A DNA stretch of 8,129 bases from Desulfobacter sp. (GCA_030145005.1 JAQYWJ010000092.1:1-8129), one strand, 5' to 3'; counted from the stretch's first letter, positions 1 to 7,184 are shown. Made by a program: numbers and translations. The notes: generated from the sequence alone by a model not told the origin.

Positions 1-1601
1 ACCGCAGGAATATAGTTTCTGGGAATCACGCCGCCCACAATTTTATCCACGAACTCATACCCGGATCCCTTGGGAAGGGGCTCAAGCTCGATCCAGCAGT
101 CACCGTACTGACCATGGCCACCGGACTGTTTTTTATGCTTGCCCTGGACCCGGACTTTTTTCTTGAAGGTTTCACGATAGGCGACCGTGGGTGTGGCAAT
201 GTCCATGCCCACATTGAATTTGCGCTGGATTTTTTCTGCAGTAATTTCAATATGAACCAGGCCGCGGCCGGAAAGAATGGTCTGGCGGGTTTCTTCCTCA
301 CGACGCAGGGTAAGGCCGGTATCCTCTTCAAGGATCTTACGCACGGCTTCGTGAATTTTATCTTCGTCACTTTTGGACTTGGGTGAAATGGCAAAGGAGA
401 TACACGGGGGCAAAGGTGCCGGTGCCGGAATCTGGATGGCTTTCCCGCCGGTCAGGGTATCTCCTGTCAGAGTTCTTTTCAGTTTTGCCACGGCCACAAT
501 GGAGCCTGGCAGCGCACCATCAATCTGTTTTTGCTCTTTACCCGCAATTTCAAGAAGCTGTGAAAACCGCTCTTTGGTGTCCTTGGTCACATTGAGGACA
601 TTGCCTTCCTTGCCAAGTGTTCCGGAAATCACCCGGAAAAGGGAAAGCCTTCCCGCATAGGGGTCAACAATAGTGGCAAATACAAAACCTGTGAATTCAG
701 CATCGGGATCCGGCGCCACTTCCACATCGTTTCCATCGGCATCTTTGGCAGTCCATGCGCCGCGGTCAAGGGGGGAGGGCATATAATCATTGATAAAATC
801 AAATACCACATCAACGCCGATCATCTTTGTGGCGGATGTGCAGATGGCCGGATAAAACTGGGCATCAAGAACGCCTTTTCTGAAAGCGCCTTTAATCTCT
901 TCTTCGGTCAGTTCTTCGCCTTCCAGATATTTTTCAAGCAGATCATCATCAAGCTCTGCGATATTTTCAACGAATTCTTCCTTGTCAGCGGCAATTTCAT
1001 CTGCCATATCTGCCGGGATATCAATTCTTGTGGCCTTGCCGTCGGCGTCATACTCAAAGGCTGCGCCGGAAATGATATTTACAAGACCTTTAAACCCGTC
1101 TTCTTTTCCAATGGGATAGCATACGGGAATGATTTTCTTTTTCAGGGACGTATCACACGCAGCAACCGCAGTGCTGAAATCAGATCGTTCACGGTCGAGC
1201 TTGTTAATAATAACAAAACCGGGCAGGTTATATTCCAGGGCGGAAACTGCTGCTTCCTCGGTCATGGCGGAAGGTCCGCCAACACCGTCAATGACAAAAG
1301 CCATACTATCGGCTACAGGAAAACATGTTTTGGCAGCAGAAAAGAAATTTTGGTCCCCGGGGGTGTCCATTAATGTAACGACATGCTTTTGATGCGTATA
1401 CTTAATAAATGATGTGTTAATACTTTGCTGCTTTTTGGTTTCTTCGGGCTGGAAGTCCATTACCGTATTTCCTTCTTCAACCTTGCCAAGGCGATTTGTC
1501 ACCCCGGCTTTGAACAGCATAGCCTCAGCAAGAGTTGTCTTGCCCGCACCTCCATGGCCCGCAAAAGCCACATTCCTCATGGATTTTATTTCTTCGCTCA
1601 T
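1..1601 (-). CDS. fusA: Elongation factor G-like translational GTPase (EF-G paralogue type), C-terminus cut by window edge
   Basis: The first 533 residues are visible; a full EF-G is about 690, so domain V and most of domain IV lie beyond the left edge. The role expected from the family is a GTP-dependent cytoplasmic factor acting on the ribosome (translocation, or a specialised variant). The G domain has P-loop GHGGAGKT (residues 15-22), switch II DTPGD (79-83), NKLD (133-136) and a G5-like SATK (256-259). Domain II is about 300-395, domain III about 398-472, and domain IV begins near 473 with GGHGQYGDCWIELEP and then GGVIPRNYIPA at the edge. Canonical EF-G reads AHIDAGKT and DTPGHVDF at the first two motifs, so this protein belongs to the divergent EF-G-2-like branch rather than the str-operon EF-G; that subdivision is my inference. 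The ATG start at 1601 is preceded by AAAGGAG at good spacing. It lies 75 nt downstream of tlyA on the same strand, so read-through from the operon is possible. No stop or frameshift was seen across the visible part. Confidence 0.92.
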   Translation of the reverse strand, partial: MSEEIKSMRNVAFAGHGGAGKTTLAEAMLFKAGVTNRLGKVEEGNTVMDFQPEETKKQQSINTSFIKYTHQKHVVTLMDTPGDQNFFSAAKTCFPVADSMAFVIDGVGGPSAMTEEAAVSALEYNLPGFVIINKLDRERSDFSTAVAACDTSLKKKIIPVCYPIGKEDGFKGLVNIISGAAFEYDADGKATRIDIPADMADEIAADKEEFVENIAELDDDLLEKYLEGEELTEEEIKGAFRKGVLDAQFYPAICTSATKMIGVDVVFDFINDYMPSPLDRGAWTAKDADGNDVEVAPDPDAEFTGFVFATIVDPYAGRLSLFRVISGTLGKEGNVLNVTKDTKERFSQLLEIAGKEQKQIDGALPGSIVAVAKLKRTLTGDTLTGGKAIQIPAPAPLPPCISFAISPKSKSDEDKIHEAVRKILEEDTGLTLRREEETRQTILSGRGLVHIEITAEKIQRKFNVGMDIATPTVAYRETFKKKVRVQGKHKKQSGGHGQYGDCWIELEPLPKGSGYEFVDKIVGGVIPRNYIPA

Positions 1602-1621
1602 TACGGCTCCTTTAGAATATT

Positions 1622-1650
1622 AATAAAATAACAATACTTTAAATAATCAA
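1622..1650 (-). promoter_or_regulatory. Possible promoter for the EF-G-like gene
   Basis: On the minus strand a TTGATT box (1645-1650) and a TTTATT box (1622-1627) are 17 nt apart, placing a start near 1615 and giving a very short leader before the AAAGGAG at 1607-1613. The region is almost pure AT, so a chance match is likely. The gene may instead be transcribed from the upstream operon. Confidence 0.25.
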
Positions 1651-1676
1651 AATAAAATAAAAATAACAGACTTATT

Positions 1677-2429
1677 TTATTTTTTTTGATAAACTAACGA
1701 AATTACATATTCCTCATTACCCTTGGCACCTAAAACCGGCGAGGTAACGGTTCCATTCACCTTATACCCCCTGTCCTGGAAGAAAAGAGTAATATCCTGC
1801 TTTACCTGTTTTCTGATTTCCGGATCCTTTACGATGCCGCCTTTGCCTATATTTTCCTTTCCCGCCTCAAACTGCGGTTTGATAAGGGCCAGGATATTCG
1901 TGCCGTCCCGCATGAATTTTTCCGCTGACGGGATAACGGTTTTCAAAGAGATAAAAGAGGTGTCTGCCACCACCGCATCCATGGGTTGGCCAATGGCGTC
2001 ATAGGGAAGGTGGCGGATATTGGTGCGCTCTATGACCACCACCCGGTCATCCTGTCGAAGGGACCAGTCAAGCTGCCCATAGCCCACATCCACGGCATAC
2101 ACTTTTTTGGCACCGAATTTGAGCAGGCAGTCGGTGAATCCACCAGTGGAGGCACCAATATCAAGACAAACCGCATCCTGAACAGATACGGGGAAACTTT
2201 GAAGTGCTTTTTCAAGTTTAAGTCCGCCCCGGCTGACATAGGGATGATCCGGGGCTTTGACATCAAGCAGCGCATCCTGGTTCACCTGGGTGCCGGGCTT
2301 ATCTACCTTGATACCGTTTACCAGAACCTTTCCGGCCATGATCATGGCTTTGGCCCGTTCCCTTGAGCGTATCAGACCCTGGTCAACCAGGGCCTGGTCC
2401 AGGCGTTTTCTGGCGATTTTATTTTTCAC
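1677..2429 (-). CDS. tlyA: TlyA-family rRNA (cytidine-2'-O)-methyltransferase, S4 plus FtsJ-like domains
   Basis: Predicted 250-residue SAM-dependent RNA methyltransferase. Characterised TlyA proteins 2'-O-methylate C1409 of 16S and C1920 of 23S rRNA, next to each other at the subunit interface. An N-terminal S4 RNA-binding domain spans about residues 7-65 (RKRLDQALVDQGL, then RERAKAMIMAGKVLVNG). The Rossmann methyltransferase domain follows, with SAM-binding motif LDIGASTGGFTD at 89-100. K71, D156, K184 and E240 fit the catalytic tetrad I recall for Mycobacterium TlyA (K69, D154, K182, E238) with a constant offset of two. The start is GTG (2427-2429), 11 nt inside the end of dxs; an in-frame TGA four codons upstream rules out a longer product. 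The nearest Shine-Dalgarno-like AGGA (2443-2446) is 13 nt away and weak, so translation is probably coupled to dxs. Some relatives are annotated as haemolysin or cytotoxin, but the intact tetrad argues for the methyltransferase role. Confidence 0.94.
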   Translation of the reverse strand: MKNKIARKRLDQALVDQGLIRSRERAKAMIMAGKVLVNGIKVDKPGTQVNQDALLDVKAPDHPYVSRGGLKLEKALQSFPVSVQDAVCLDIGASTGGFTDCLLKFGAKKVYAVDVGYGQLDWSLRQDDRVVVIERTNIRHLPYDAIGQPMDAVVADTSFISLKTVIPSAEKFMRDGTNILALIKPQFEAGKENIGKGGIVKDPEIRKQVKQDITLFFQDRGYKVNGTVTSPVLGAKGNEEYVISLVYQKK

Positions 2430-4302
2430 TGCACAACTTCAATCCTGCTGCCACAACCGCCCGGGCATCAATGCCGTAATCCTTTCGAAGCTCATTCTGG
2501 CTGCCGTGTTCAACAAATACATCATTAACGCCCACCCGGTTCACACGGCATCCTGAAAGTCCGTTATCACAGATCAGTTCAAGGATGGCTGATCCGAAAC
2601 CGCCTGCCAGCACATGTTCTTCAATGGTCACCACATTTTTGATCTTTCCGGCAAGATCAAGGATCAGGTTCGCATCCAAAGGCTTTACAAACCGGGCATT
2701 GACCACGGTACTTTCAATGCCTTTGGCGGATAATTGTTCTGCTGCATCCATGGCATCATTCACGCAGCGGCCAATACCGATGATTAAAAGATCGTCGCCT
2801 GTGCGAAGCACCTTTGCTTTTCCAATATCAACGGCCTTGGCATTGTAATCAACGTCGTGGACGCCCTGGCCTGCACCCCTGGGATAACGCAGTGAAATGG
2901 GGCCCTGGTGGTTCACAGCAGTTTGCATCATCCGCACCAGTTCATTTTCATCCATGGGTGCCATAACGGTCATATTGGGTATGGACCGAAGATAGGAAAA
3001 ATCAAACAACCCGTGGTGGGTGGGTCCATCTTCCCCCACAATGCCGCCACGGTCAATGGCAAAAATCACAGGATGGTTGTCAATGCAGACATCATGAAGA
3101 ATCTGGTCATAGCCGCGCTGCAAAAAGGTGGAGTAGATGGCCACCACGGGTTTTGCCCCTTTGACGGCAAGACCTGCAGCAAAGGTAACTGCATGTTGTT
3201 CGGCAATGCCCACGTCAACAAACCTGTCGGGAAACTGTTCAGCAAAATGGCTTAGCCCCGTACCTTCGGGCATGGCTGCAGTCACCGCCACGATACACTT
3301 GTTTTGCTTTGCAAGCGCAATCATACAATTGCCGAACACCGACGTGTAAGAGGGTGGGGCACTTGACTTTGACGCTGGGCATTTCCCGGTATCCACGGCA
3401 AATGAACCCACACCGTGAAAATAGACCGGATTTTTTTCAGCCGGCGTATACCCTTTGCCCTTTTTCGTGGTCACATGCAACAGCACCGGGGAATCAGGAT
3501 CTTTAATATTAGATAGAATATCAATGAGATGCTCCAGATTATGGCCGTCAATGGGGCCGAAATAATCAAAATTAAAGGCCTCAAACAGCATGCCCGGGGT
3601 TACAAAGGTCTTAAATGATTCCTCCCACCTTTTAGCCCATCCATACATGTCATCGCCGATCTTGGGCACGGATTTTAAAAACTGGCCAAACTGGTTACGC
3701 ATGTTCTGCAGGCCCTTGTGAGAAAAGGTCCGGGACAGATAGGAAGATAAAGCGCCTACATTAGCGGAGATGGACATGTCGTTATCATTTAATATAACGA
3801 TGTATTTCTGCTGGAGATCGCCCGAATGGTTCAACCCTTCGTAAGCAAGCCCTGCGGTCATGGAACCGTCACCGATGATTGAGACCACATTGGAATTGTC
3901 CTGCTTGAGCGCCTTGGCATAGCACATGCCTAGGCCGGCAGAAATTGACGTGGAGGCGTGTCCCACAGTTAATGCGTCATAGGGACTTTCCTTGATTTTA
4001 ACAAACCCTGAAAGGCCCTTGTACTTTCGAAGGGTGTCAAAGTTGCGGTGGCGCCCGGTTAAAAGCTTGTGGGCATAAGACTGGTGGCCCACGTCCCAGA
4101 TCAGGGTATCCTTGGGTAAATCAAATACGTAATGCAGGGCAATGGTCAGTTCTACGACACCTAAACTTGATGCCAGATGCCCGCCGTTTTTTGATACCAC
4201 ATCAATAATTCTGCCCCGGATCTCCCGGGCGACAGCGTCAAGTTCATCCCTTGGAATCTGTTTTAGATCATCAGGGCTGTTTATTTGGTCAAGATATTTC
4301 AA
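2419..4302 (-). CDS. dxs: 1-deoxy-D-xylulose-5-phosphate synthase
   Basis: This cytoplasmic enzyme condenses pyruvate (with loss of CO2) and glyceraldehyde 3-phosphate to 1-deoxy-D-xylulose 5-phosphate. This is the first and usually rate-limiting step of the MEP isoprenoid pathway, which also feeds thiamine and pyridoxal synthesis. At 627 residues it is full length for the family. The transketolase-like N-terminal domain carries GGHLASSLGVVEL (40-52, active-site H42) and the thiamine diphosphate/Mg2+ motif from GDGSMTAG (144-151) to NDNDMSIS (172-179). The pyrimidine-binding domain has VGIAEQHAV (364-372) with catalytic E368, and DRGGIVGEDGPTHHG (417-431). The transketolase C-terminal domain runs from about 495 to the end (RFVKPLDANL at 537-546). 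The start codon is TTG (4300-4302) with AGAGG six bases upstream; an in-frame TAG two codons upstream and no methionine codon until M148 make TTG the only sensible start. It lies downstream of ispA but is separated from it by a large palindrome. Confidence 0.97.
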   Translation of the reverse strand: MKYLDQINSPDDLKQIPRDELDAVAREIRGRIIDVVSKNGGHLASSLGVVELTIALHYVFDLPKDTLIWDVGHQSYAHKLLTGRHRNFDTLRKYKGLSGFVKIKESPYDALTVGHASTSISAGLGMCYAKALKQDNSNVVSIIGDGSMTAGLAYEGLNHSGDLQQKYIVILNDNDMSISANVGALSSYLSRTFSHKGLQNMRNQFGQFLKSVPKIGDDMYGWAKRWEESFKTFVTPGMLFEAFNFDYFGPIDGHNLEHLIDILSNIKDPDSPVLLHVTTKKGKGYTPAEKNPVYFHGVGSFAVDTGKCPASKSSAPPSYTSVFGNCMIALAKQNKCIVAVTAAMPEGTGLSHFAEQFPDRFVDVGIAEQHAVTFAAGLAVKGAKPVVAIYSTFLQRGYDQILHDVCIDNHPVIFAIDRGGIVGEDGPTHHGLFDFSYLRSIPNMTVMAPMDENELVRMMQTAVNHQGPISLRYPRGAGQGVHDVDYNAKAVDIGKAKVLRTGDDLLIIGIGRCVNDAMDAAEQLSAKGIESTVVNARFVKPLDANLILDLAGKIKNVVTIEEHVLAGGFGSAILELICDNGLSGCRVNRVGVNDVFVEHGSQNELRKDYGIDARAVVAAGLKLCSEK

Positions 4303-4308
4303 TACCTA

Positions 4309-4313
4309 CCTCT
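4309..4313 (-). promoter_or_regulatory. Ribosome binding site fixing the dxs TTG start
   Basis: The minus strand reads AGAGG, then six bases (TAGGTA), then TTG. It is the only purine-rich box near the first open codon. It begins three bases after the outer end of the ispA-dxs palindrome, so folding of that palindrome in mRNA could influence access to it (inference). Confidence 0.6.
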
Positions 4314-4315
4314 TC

Positions 4316-4458
4316 AGTGCCCATCCGGAAATAAGATTTTTTGTTCAAGTTCAAGGCGGATGAAAATTTTAACCACAGGCATATACGTCATATTCCGAGG
4401 ATTAAAATTTTCATCCAACGAAAAAATTGGACAAAAAGGCTATTTCTGGATGGGTACT
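4316..4458. repeat. 143-nt imperfect palindrome (REP/MITE-like or mRNA hairpin) between ispA and dxs
   Basis: Two 57-nt arms, 4316-4372 and 4402-4458, are inverted copies around a 29-nt centre. The outer ends AGTGCCCATCC (4316-4326) and GGATGGGTACT (4448-4458) pair at 10 of 11 positions. The next block GGAAATA against TATTTCT pairs at 6 of 7, and a TTTTTGTTCAA block pairs at 10 of 11 with its partner. The inner 15 nt, GGATGAAAATTTTAA (4358-4372) against 4402-4416, pair perfectly. The centre can extend the hairpin weakly through GGCATAT against ATATTCC. Mismatches cluster in one internal loop of about ten bases. It fills most of the 169-nt gap in an otherwise overlapping gene train and holds no plausible gene. 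The form suggests a mobile palindromic intergenic repeat; a transcribed hairpin tuning ispA-dxs expression is the alternative. It has A/T-rich arms and no clean run of U after the stem in the operon direction, so it does not look like a standard terminator. Confidence 0.8.
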
Positions 4459-4471
4459 TGTTATAGTCCTG

Positions 4472-5413
4472 TCATCGGTTTCTGTTAATAATGTAGCCGG
4501 CAATGGCGCGCAAAGGTTCGCTGTTTTTCTTAAATTCCTTTTCCCTGTAGCTGTCTAAAGCCGTTAGGGCATCGGCCACAAGCTGCTTTGAAAAGACTTT
4601 GGATTCTTCAAGGCCAAGGATGGCAGGAAAGGTCAGTTTATCGTGCAGGGCATCGGAACCCGCTGCCTTGCCCATGACTTTGGAATCACCTTCCACATTC
4701 AGAATGTCGTCCATAACCTGGAAGGCAAGCCCGATATTTTCAGCATATGTGCCCAAGGCGTTTAAGGCCTCTTTATCAGCACCGGCACTGATGGCCCCTG
4801 ATGCAACACTGACCTCAATCATGGCCCCGGTTTTATGCCGGTGAATTTTCTTTAAATGGGCCAGGACACCAGGGCTGTCCAAAGGCAAATTTTCGGGGTT
4901 ATTTTCAGCCTGCATATCAAGCATCTGGCCTTCCACCATGCCGTTAACACCGGCTGCCGCAGATATTTTTTCCACCAGAATCAGCCGGGTTTCGGCATCG
5001 GGAAAAATCTTGAAACATGACCCGGGCGCTGCAAGGATATGAAATGCATGGGTTAAAAGCCCGTCTCCGGCCAGAATGGCCGTGGGTTCGGAAAATTGTT
5101 TGTGGCAGGTAGGAACGCCTCTGCGCAGGTCATCATCATCCATGGCCGGCAGGTCATCATGGATCAGGGAATAGGTATGGATCATTTCAATGGCACAGGA
5201 AGCGGGCAGGGCGATGAGCGGATCTGCACCTAACGCACTGGCCGTTGCCAGCGCCAGGGCAGGGCGTACGCGTTTGCCGCCGGCCATCAAAGAGTGGGTC
5301 ATGGCCTGGACAAGCTCGCGTTGCCGGTCCAGTTCATCAAAAACGCTTATCAGCGCCGCGTCAACCAGTTTTCGGTTCCGGAATAAATATCCGGAAAGAT
5401 CAAAGGTACTCAT
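4472..5413 (-). CDS. ispA: Farnesyl diphosphate synthase (short-chain polyprenyl synthetase)
   Basis: Trans-prenyltransferase of 313 residues that adds isopentenyl diphosphate to dimethylallyl and geranyl diphosphate, giving C15 farnesyl diphosphate for quinones, undecaprenyl phosphate and hopanoid-type products. Visible family motifs: GGKRVRP (45-51), the first aspartate-rich motif DDLPAMDDDD (86-95) followed by LRRG, GDGLL (116-120), HRHKTGAMI (191-199) and the second aspartate-rich motif DDILNVEGD (235-243). The four-residue spacing DDxxxxD and the IHTYSLIHDD context match bacterial type II farnesyl synthases such as E. coli IspA; geranylgeranyl product cannot be excluded from sequence alone. 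ATG at 5411-5413 overlaps the xseB stop as ATGA, with AAGGA at good distance inside the end of xseB, so coupling is expected. Length is slightly above the usual 295-300. Confidence 0.95.
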   Translation of the reverse strand: MSTFDLSGYLFRNRKLVDAALISVFDELDRQRELVQAMTHSLMAGGKRVRPALALATASALGADPLIALPASCAIEMIHTYSLIHDDLPAMDDDDLRRGVPTCHKQFSEPTAILAGDGLLTHAFHILAAPGSCFKIFPDAETRLILVEKISAAAGVNGMVEGQMLDMQAENNPENLPLDSPGVLAHLKKIHRHKTGAMIEVSVASGAISAGADKEALNALGTYAENIGLAFQVMDDILNVEGDSKVMGKAAGSDALHDKLTFPAILGLEESKVFSKQLVADALTALDSYREKEFKKNSEPLRAIAGYIINRNR

Positions 5414-5637
5414 TGGTCTTCCTTAAAATCTGATACATCGGGTTTACCGTCAGCATCCACGGTCAATTGGGTAATTTTCTGCTCGGTTTTATCTAAAATA
5501 TCAAGGCAGAAACGGGTATTGGCAATCCCATCTTCGTATTTTTTAACTGCTTTCTCTAATGTCAAATCACCGGATTCCATTTCTTTGACAATGTTTTCAA
5601 GCTGTTTTAATGCTGATTCAAAGGTTTTCTTTGCCAT
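5410..5637 (-). CDS. xseB: Exonuclease VII small subunit
   Basis: A 75-residue, mostly helical small subunit that binds the C-terminal region of XseA in the multi-subunit exonuclease VII, which degrades single-stranded DNA from both ends to oligonucleotides. The family signature is clear: FESALKQLENIV (about 5-16) followed by MESGDLTLEKAVKKYEDGI (20-38). A charged, less conserved tail follows (DADGKPDVSDFKEDQ). The start at ATG 5635-5637 is chosen because homology begins at MAKKTFESAL and GGAAA lies just upstream; a longer 106-codon reading from 5730 would only add shadow sequence of xseA. It overlaps xseA by 20 nt and ispA by 4 nt, as expected for stoichiometric coupled translation with xseA. 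Confidence 0.94.
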   Translation of the reverse strand: MAKKTFESALKQLENIVKEMESGDLTLEKAVKKYEDGIANTRFCLDILDKTEQKITQLTVDADGKPDVSDFKEDQ

Positions 5638-6970
5638 ATACTTTTTCCACCCGGGCATCCAGGCGTCCTTTAGATAAAATAATTTCAATTCCATCGTCTG
5701 CATTAAGCGTGTCAGCATCCATAACAACATGACCGTTGGACAGACTGCGGGTGATACTGTAACCGCGGTTCAACACCGCTGACGGATTTAGGATCTCAAG
5801 CTGGGCTTTTTGTTTATTTACCTGGTCTTTGCATTGTTTCAGGTAAGCATAAAAAAAATAATCCAGACTTGTCTGAAGATCCTTAACATCCTTTTTAAAT
5901 GCCTGGATGCGGGGCAAGGGCAGGGTGCCTGAAAGCGCTCTTTTAAGCCATTGCGTTCTCTCGCGCTGGTAGTTAATGTGATTTTTGACCAAAGAAAATA
6001 ACCGGGATTGCAGATCTTCGATGCGAAACCTGAAATCATCCACAACCCTGGCCGGACTTTTAAGCCGCCTGCGTAAATCGTTTATATATTCCCTCAGTTG
6101 AAGGATACGACGCTCAATTTTATTGTTTAACTCATTTTGTAATCCAAAGATTTGATGAACCATTGCAGCCTGGTCAGGCAAGGCCATTTGGGCAGCAGCC
6201 GATGGGGTAGGGGCCCGAAGATCAGCTACAAGGTCGGCAATGGTGAAATCAATTTCATGACCAACACCTGAAATGACGGGTATTTCAGATTCGTAAACGG
6301 CCCTGGCCACGGTTTGGGTGTTAAATGCCCACAAATCTTCTAAGGATCCGCCGCCTCGGGCAATAATAATAAGGTCACAGGTTTTGACCGTATTGGCAAG
6401 TTCAATGGCATGGGCAATCTCAAACTCTGCGGTGTCTCCTTGTACCTTGACAGGAATGATTTCAAGGGGAACGCTTGGACAGCGTTGTTTGGCCACCTGA
6501 ATAATATCACGAACCGCAGCACCCGTACCCGAGGTGATCACATGGATGCCTGACGGCAAAAAAGGTATTTCCTTTTTGTGCGCAGCATCAAACCAGCCCA
6601 TGGCAGCCAATTGGGCCTTAAGCTGTTCAAAGTCTCGCTGAAGCGCGCCTGTGCCTTCGGGTTCCATATGCTCAAAAATAAGCTGGTAAGCCCCCCGGGG
6701 CTCGTAAAGGGACAGGCGGGCCATACCTTTGATTTTCATTCCGTTTTCAGGGGTGAATTTTAAATGGCGTTTTTGTCTTTTAAAAATCACGCAGGAAATA
6801 ACGGCAGCTTCATCTTTTAATGAAAAATAGCAGTGGCCTGAAGCAGGCGTTGAAAAATTTGATATTTCACCAGTGATCCATAAAAAAGGATACTGCTCCT
6901 CAAGCAGATTTTTTATCTGTCTTGTCAGTGTCCCTACGGTATAAACTTTATGATTATCCTGTGGTATCAT
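5618..6970 (-). CDS. xseA: Exonuclease VII large (catalytic) subunit
   Basis: Catalytic subunit of exonuclease VII, acting on single-stranded DNA in repair and in clearing recombination intermediates. With the start at 6970 it has 450 residues, normal for the family. The N-terminal OB-fold includes WITGEISN (31-38) and GHCYFSLKD (45-53). The catalytic domain holds TSGTGAAVRDII (146-157), the signature ARGGGSLEDLWAFN (204-217) and the block from GVGHEIDF (235) through DLRAPTPSAAA (250-260). A long arginine/lysine-rich helical segment, about 270-395, forms the XseB-binding stalk, and the C-terminal segment has LNRGYSI (400-406). The ATG at 6968-6970 is preceded by AAGGAAAGGA. An in-frame ATG at 7033 would add 21 residues, but it lacks a ribosome binding site and lies within the spacer of the likely promoter. 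It is the first gene of the leftward train. Confidence 0.96.
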   Translation of the reverse strand: MIPQDNHKVYTVGTLTRQIKNLLEEQYPFLWITGEISNFSTPASGHCYFSLKDEAAVISCVIFKRQKRHLKFTPENGMKIKGMARLSLYEPRGAYQLIFEHMEPEGTGALQRDFEQLKAQLAAMGWFDAAHKKEIPFLPSGIHVITSGTGAAVRDIIQVAKQRCPSVPLEIIPVKVQGDTAEFEIAHAIELANTVKTCDLIIIARGGGSLEDLWAFNTQTVARAVYESEIPVISGVGHEIDFTIADLVADLRAPTPSAAAQMALPDQAAMVHQIFGLQNELNNKIERRILQLREYINDLRRRLKSPARVVDDFRFRIEDLQSRLFSLVKNHINYQRERTQWLKRALSGTLPLPRIQAFKKDVKDLQTSLDYFFYAYLKQCKDQVNKQKAQLEILNPSAVLNRGYSITRSLSNGHVVMDADTLNADDGIEIILSKGRLDARVEKVYGKENL

Positions 6971-6980
6971 TCCTTTCCTT
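6971..6980 (-). promoter_or_regulatory. Ribosome binding site deciding the xseA start
   Basis: The minus strand reads AAGGAAAGGA directly before ATG at 6970. The first AAGG is six bases from the start, which is good spacing. The competing upstream ATG at 7033 has only AT-rich sequence before it. Confidence 0.7.
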
Positions 6981-7016
6981 ATCCCGGGATTATGCGGCTT
7001 ATGCGCAAAGTTAGTA

Positions 7017-7046
7017 CTTATAAAATAAATCATTTATAAAAGTCAA
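7017..7046 (-). promoter_or_regulatory. Likely promoter of the xseA-xseB-ispA-dxs-tlyA operon
   Basis: On the minus strand TTGACT (7041-7046) is followed 18 nt later by TATAAG (7017-7022). This puts the transcript start near 7010 and leaves a leader of about 40 nt before the xseA ATG at 6970. It would also exclude the alternative xseA start at 7033. The call rests on box similarity to a housekeeping sigma factor only. Confidence 0.45.
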
Positions 7047-7147
7047 TAAGTGCAAAACCATGAAGAACAACGCCCGGGACCCGTCAGAATCTATATTTAA
7101 TACAAGGTCTGATAATATATATTATGTAAACTTTTATTTTATCAAAT

Positions 7148-7175
7148 TTTATATCCAACTGTTTTGTATAATCAA
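7148..7175 (-). promoter_or_regulatory. Second, distal leftward promoter candidate upstream of xseA
   Basis: On the minus strand TTGATT (7170-7175) and TATAAA (7148-7153) are 16 nt apart. This would give a leader of about 170 nt to xseA. The AT-rich context lowers its value, and the nearer candidate at 7017-7046 is preferred. Confidence 0.25.
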
Positions 7176-7184
7176 AATGTAATA

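Noticed and set aside
1660..1678. AT-only hairpin AAAATAA-CAGAC-TTATTTT at the end of tlyA as a terminator
   Set aside because: It has seven A-T pairs with no G-C pair, it overlaps the tlyA stop codon, and the surrounding DNA is nearly pure AT, so such pairing is expected by chance.
26..3506. Many plus-strand and alternative-frame open frames of 60-126 codons over the EF-G, tlyA and dxs genes
   Set aside because: They lie opposite or out of frame with long genes showing clear family motifs, lack convincing ribosome binding sites and have no recognisable domains; they are shadows.
4285..4488. Small open frames running through the ispA-dxs palindrome, as a hidden small gene
   Set aside because: The sequence is explained by the inverted repeat; the frames start within dxs and end within ispA on the opposite strand, with low-complexity products and no ribosome binding site.
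5638..5730. Longer 106-codon version of XseB starting inside xseA
   Set aside because: The extra 31 residues are xseA sequence read in another frame, XseB homology starts at MAKKTFESAL, and the ribosome binding site favours 5637.
6971..7033. 21-residue N-terminal extension of XseA from an ATG at 7033
   Set aside because: It has no Shine-Dalgarno sequence, it lies in the likely promoter spacer, and the family N-terminus fits the start at 6970.
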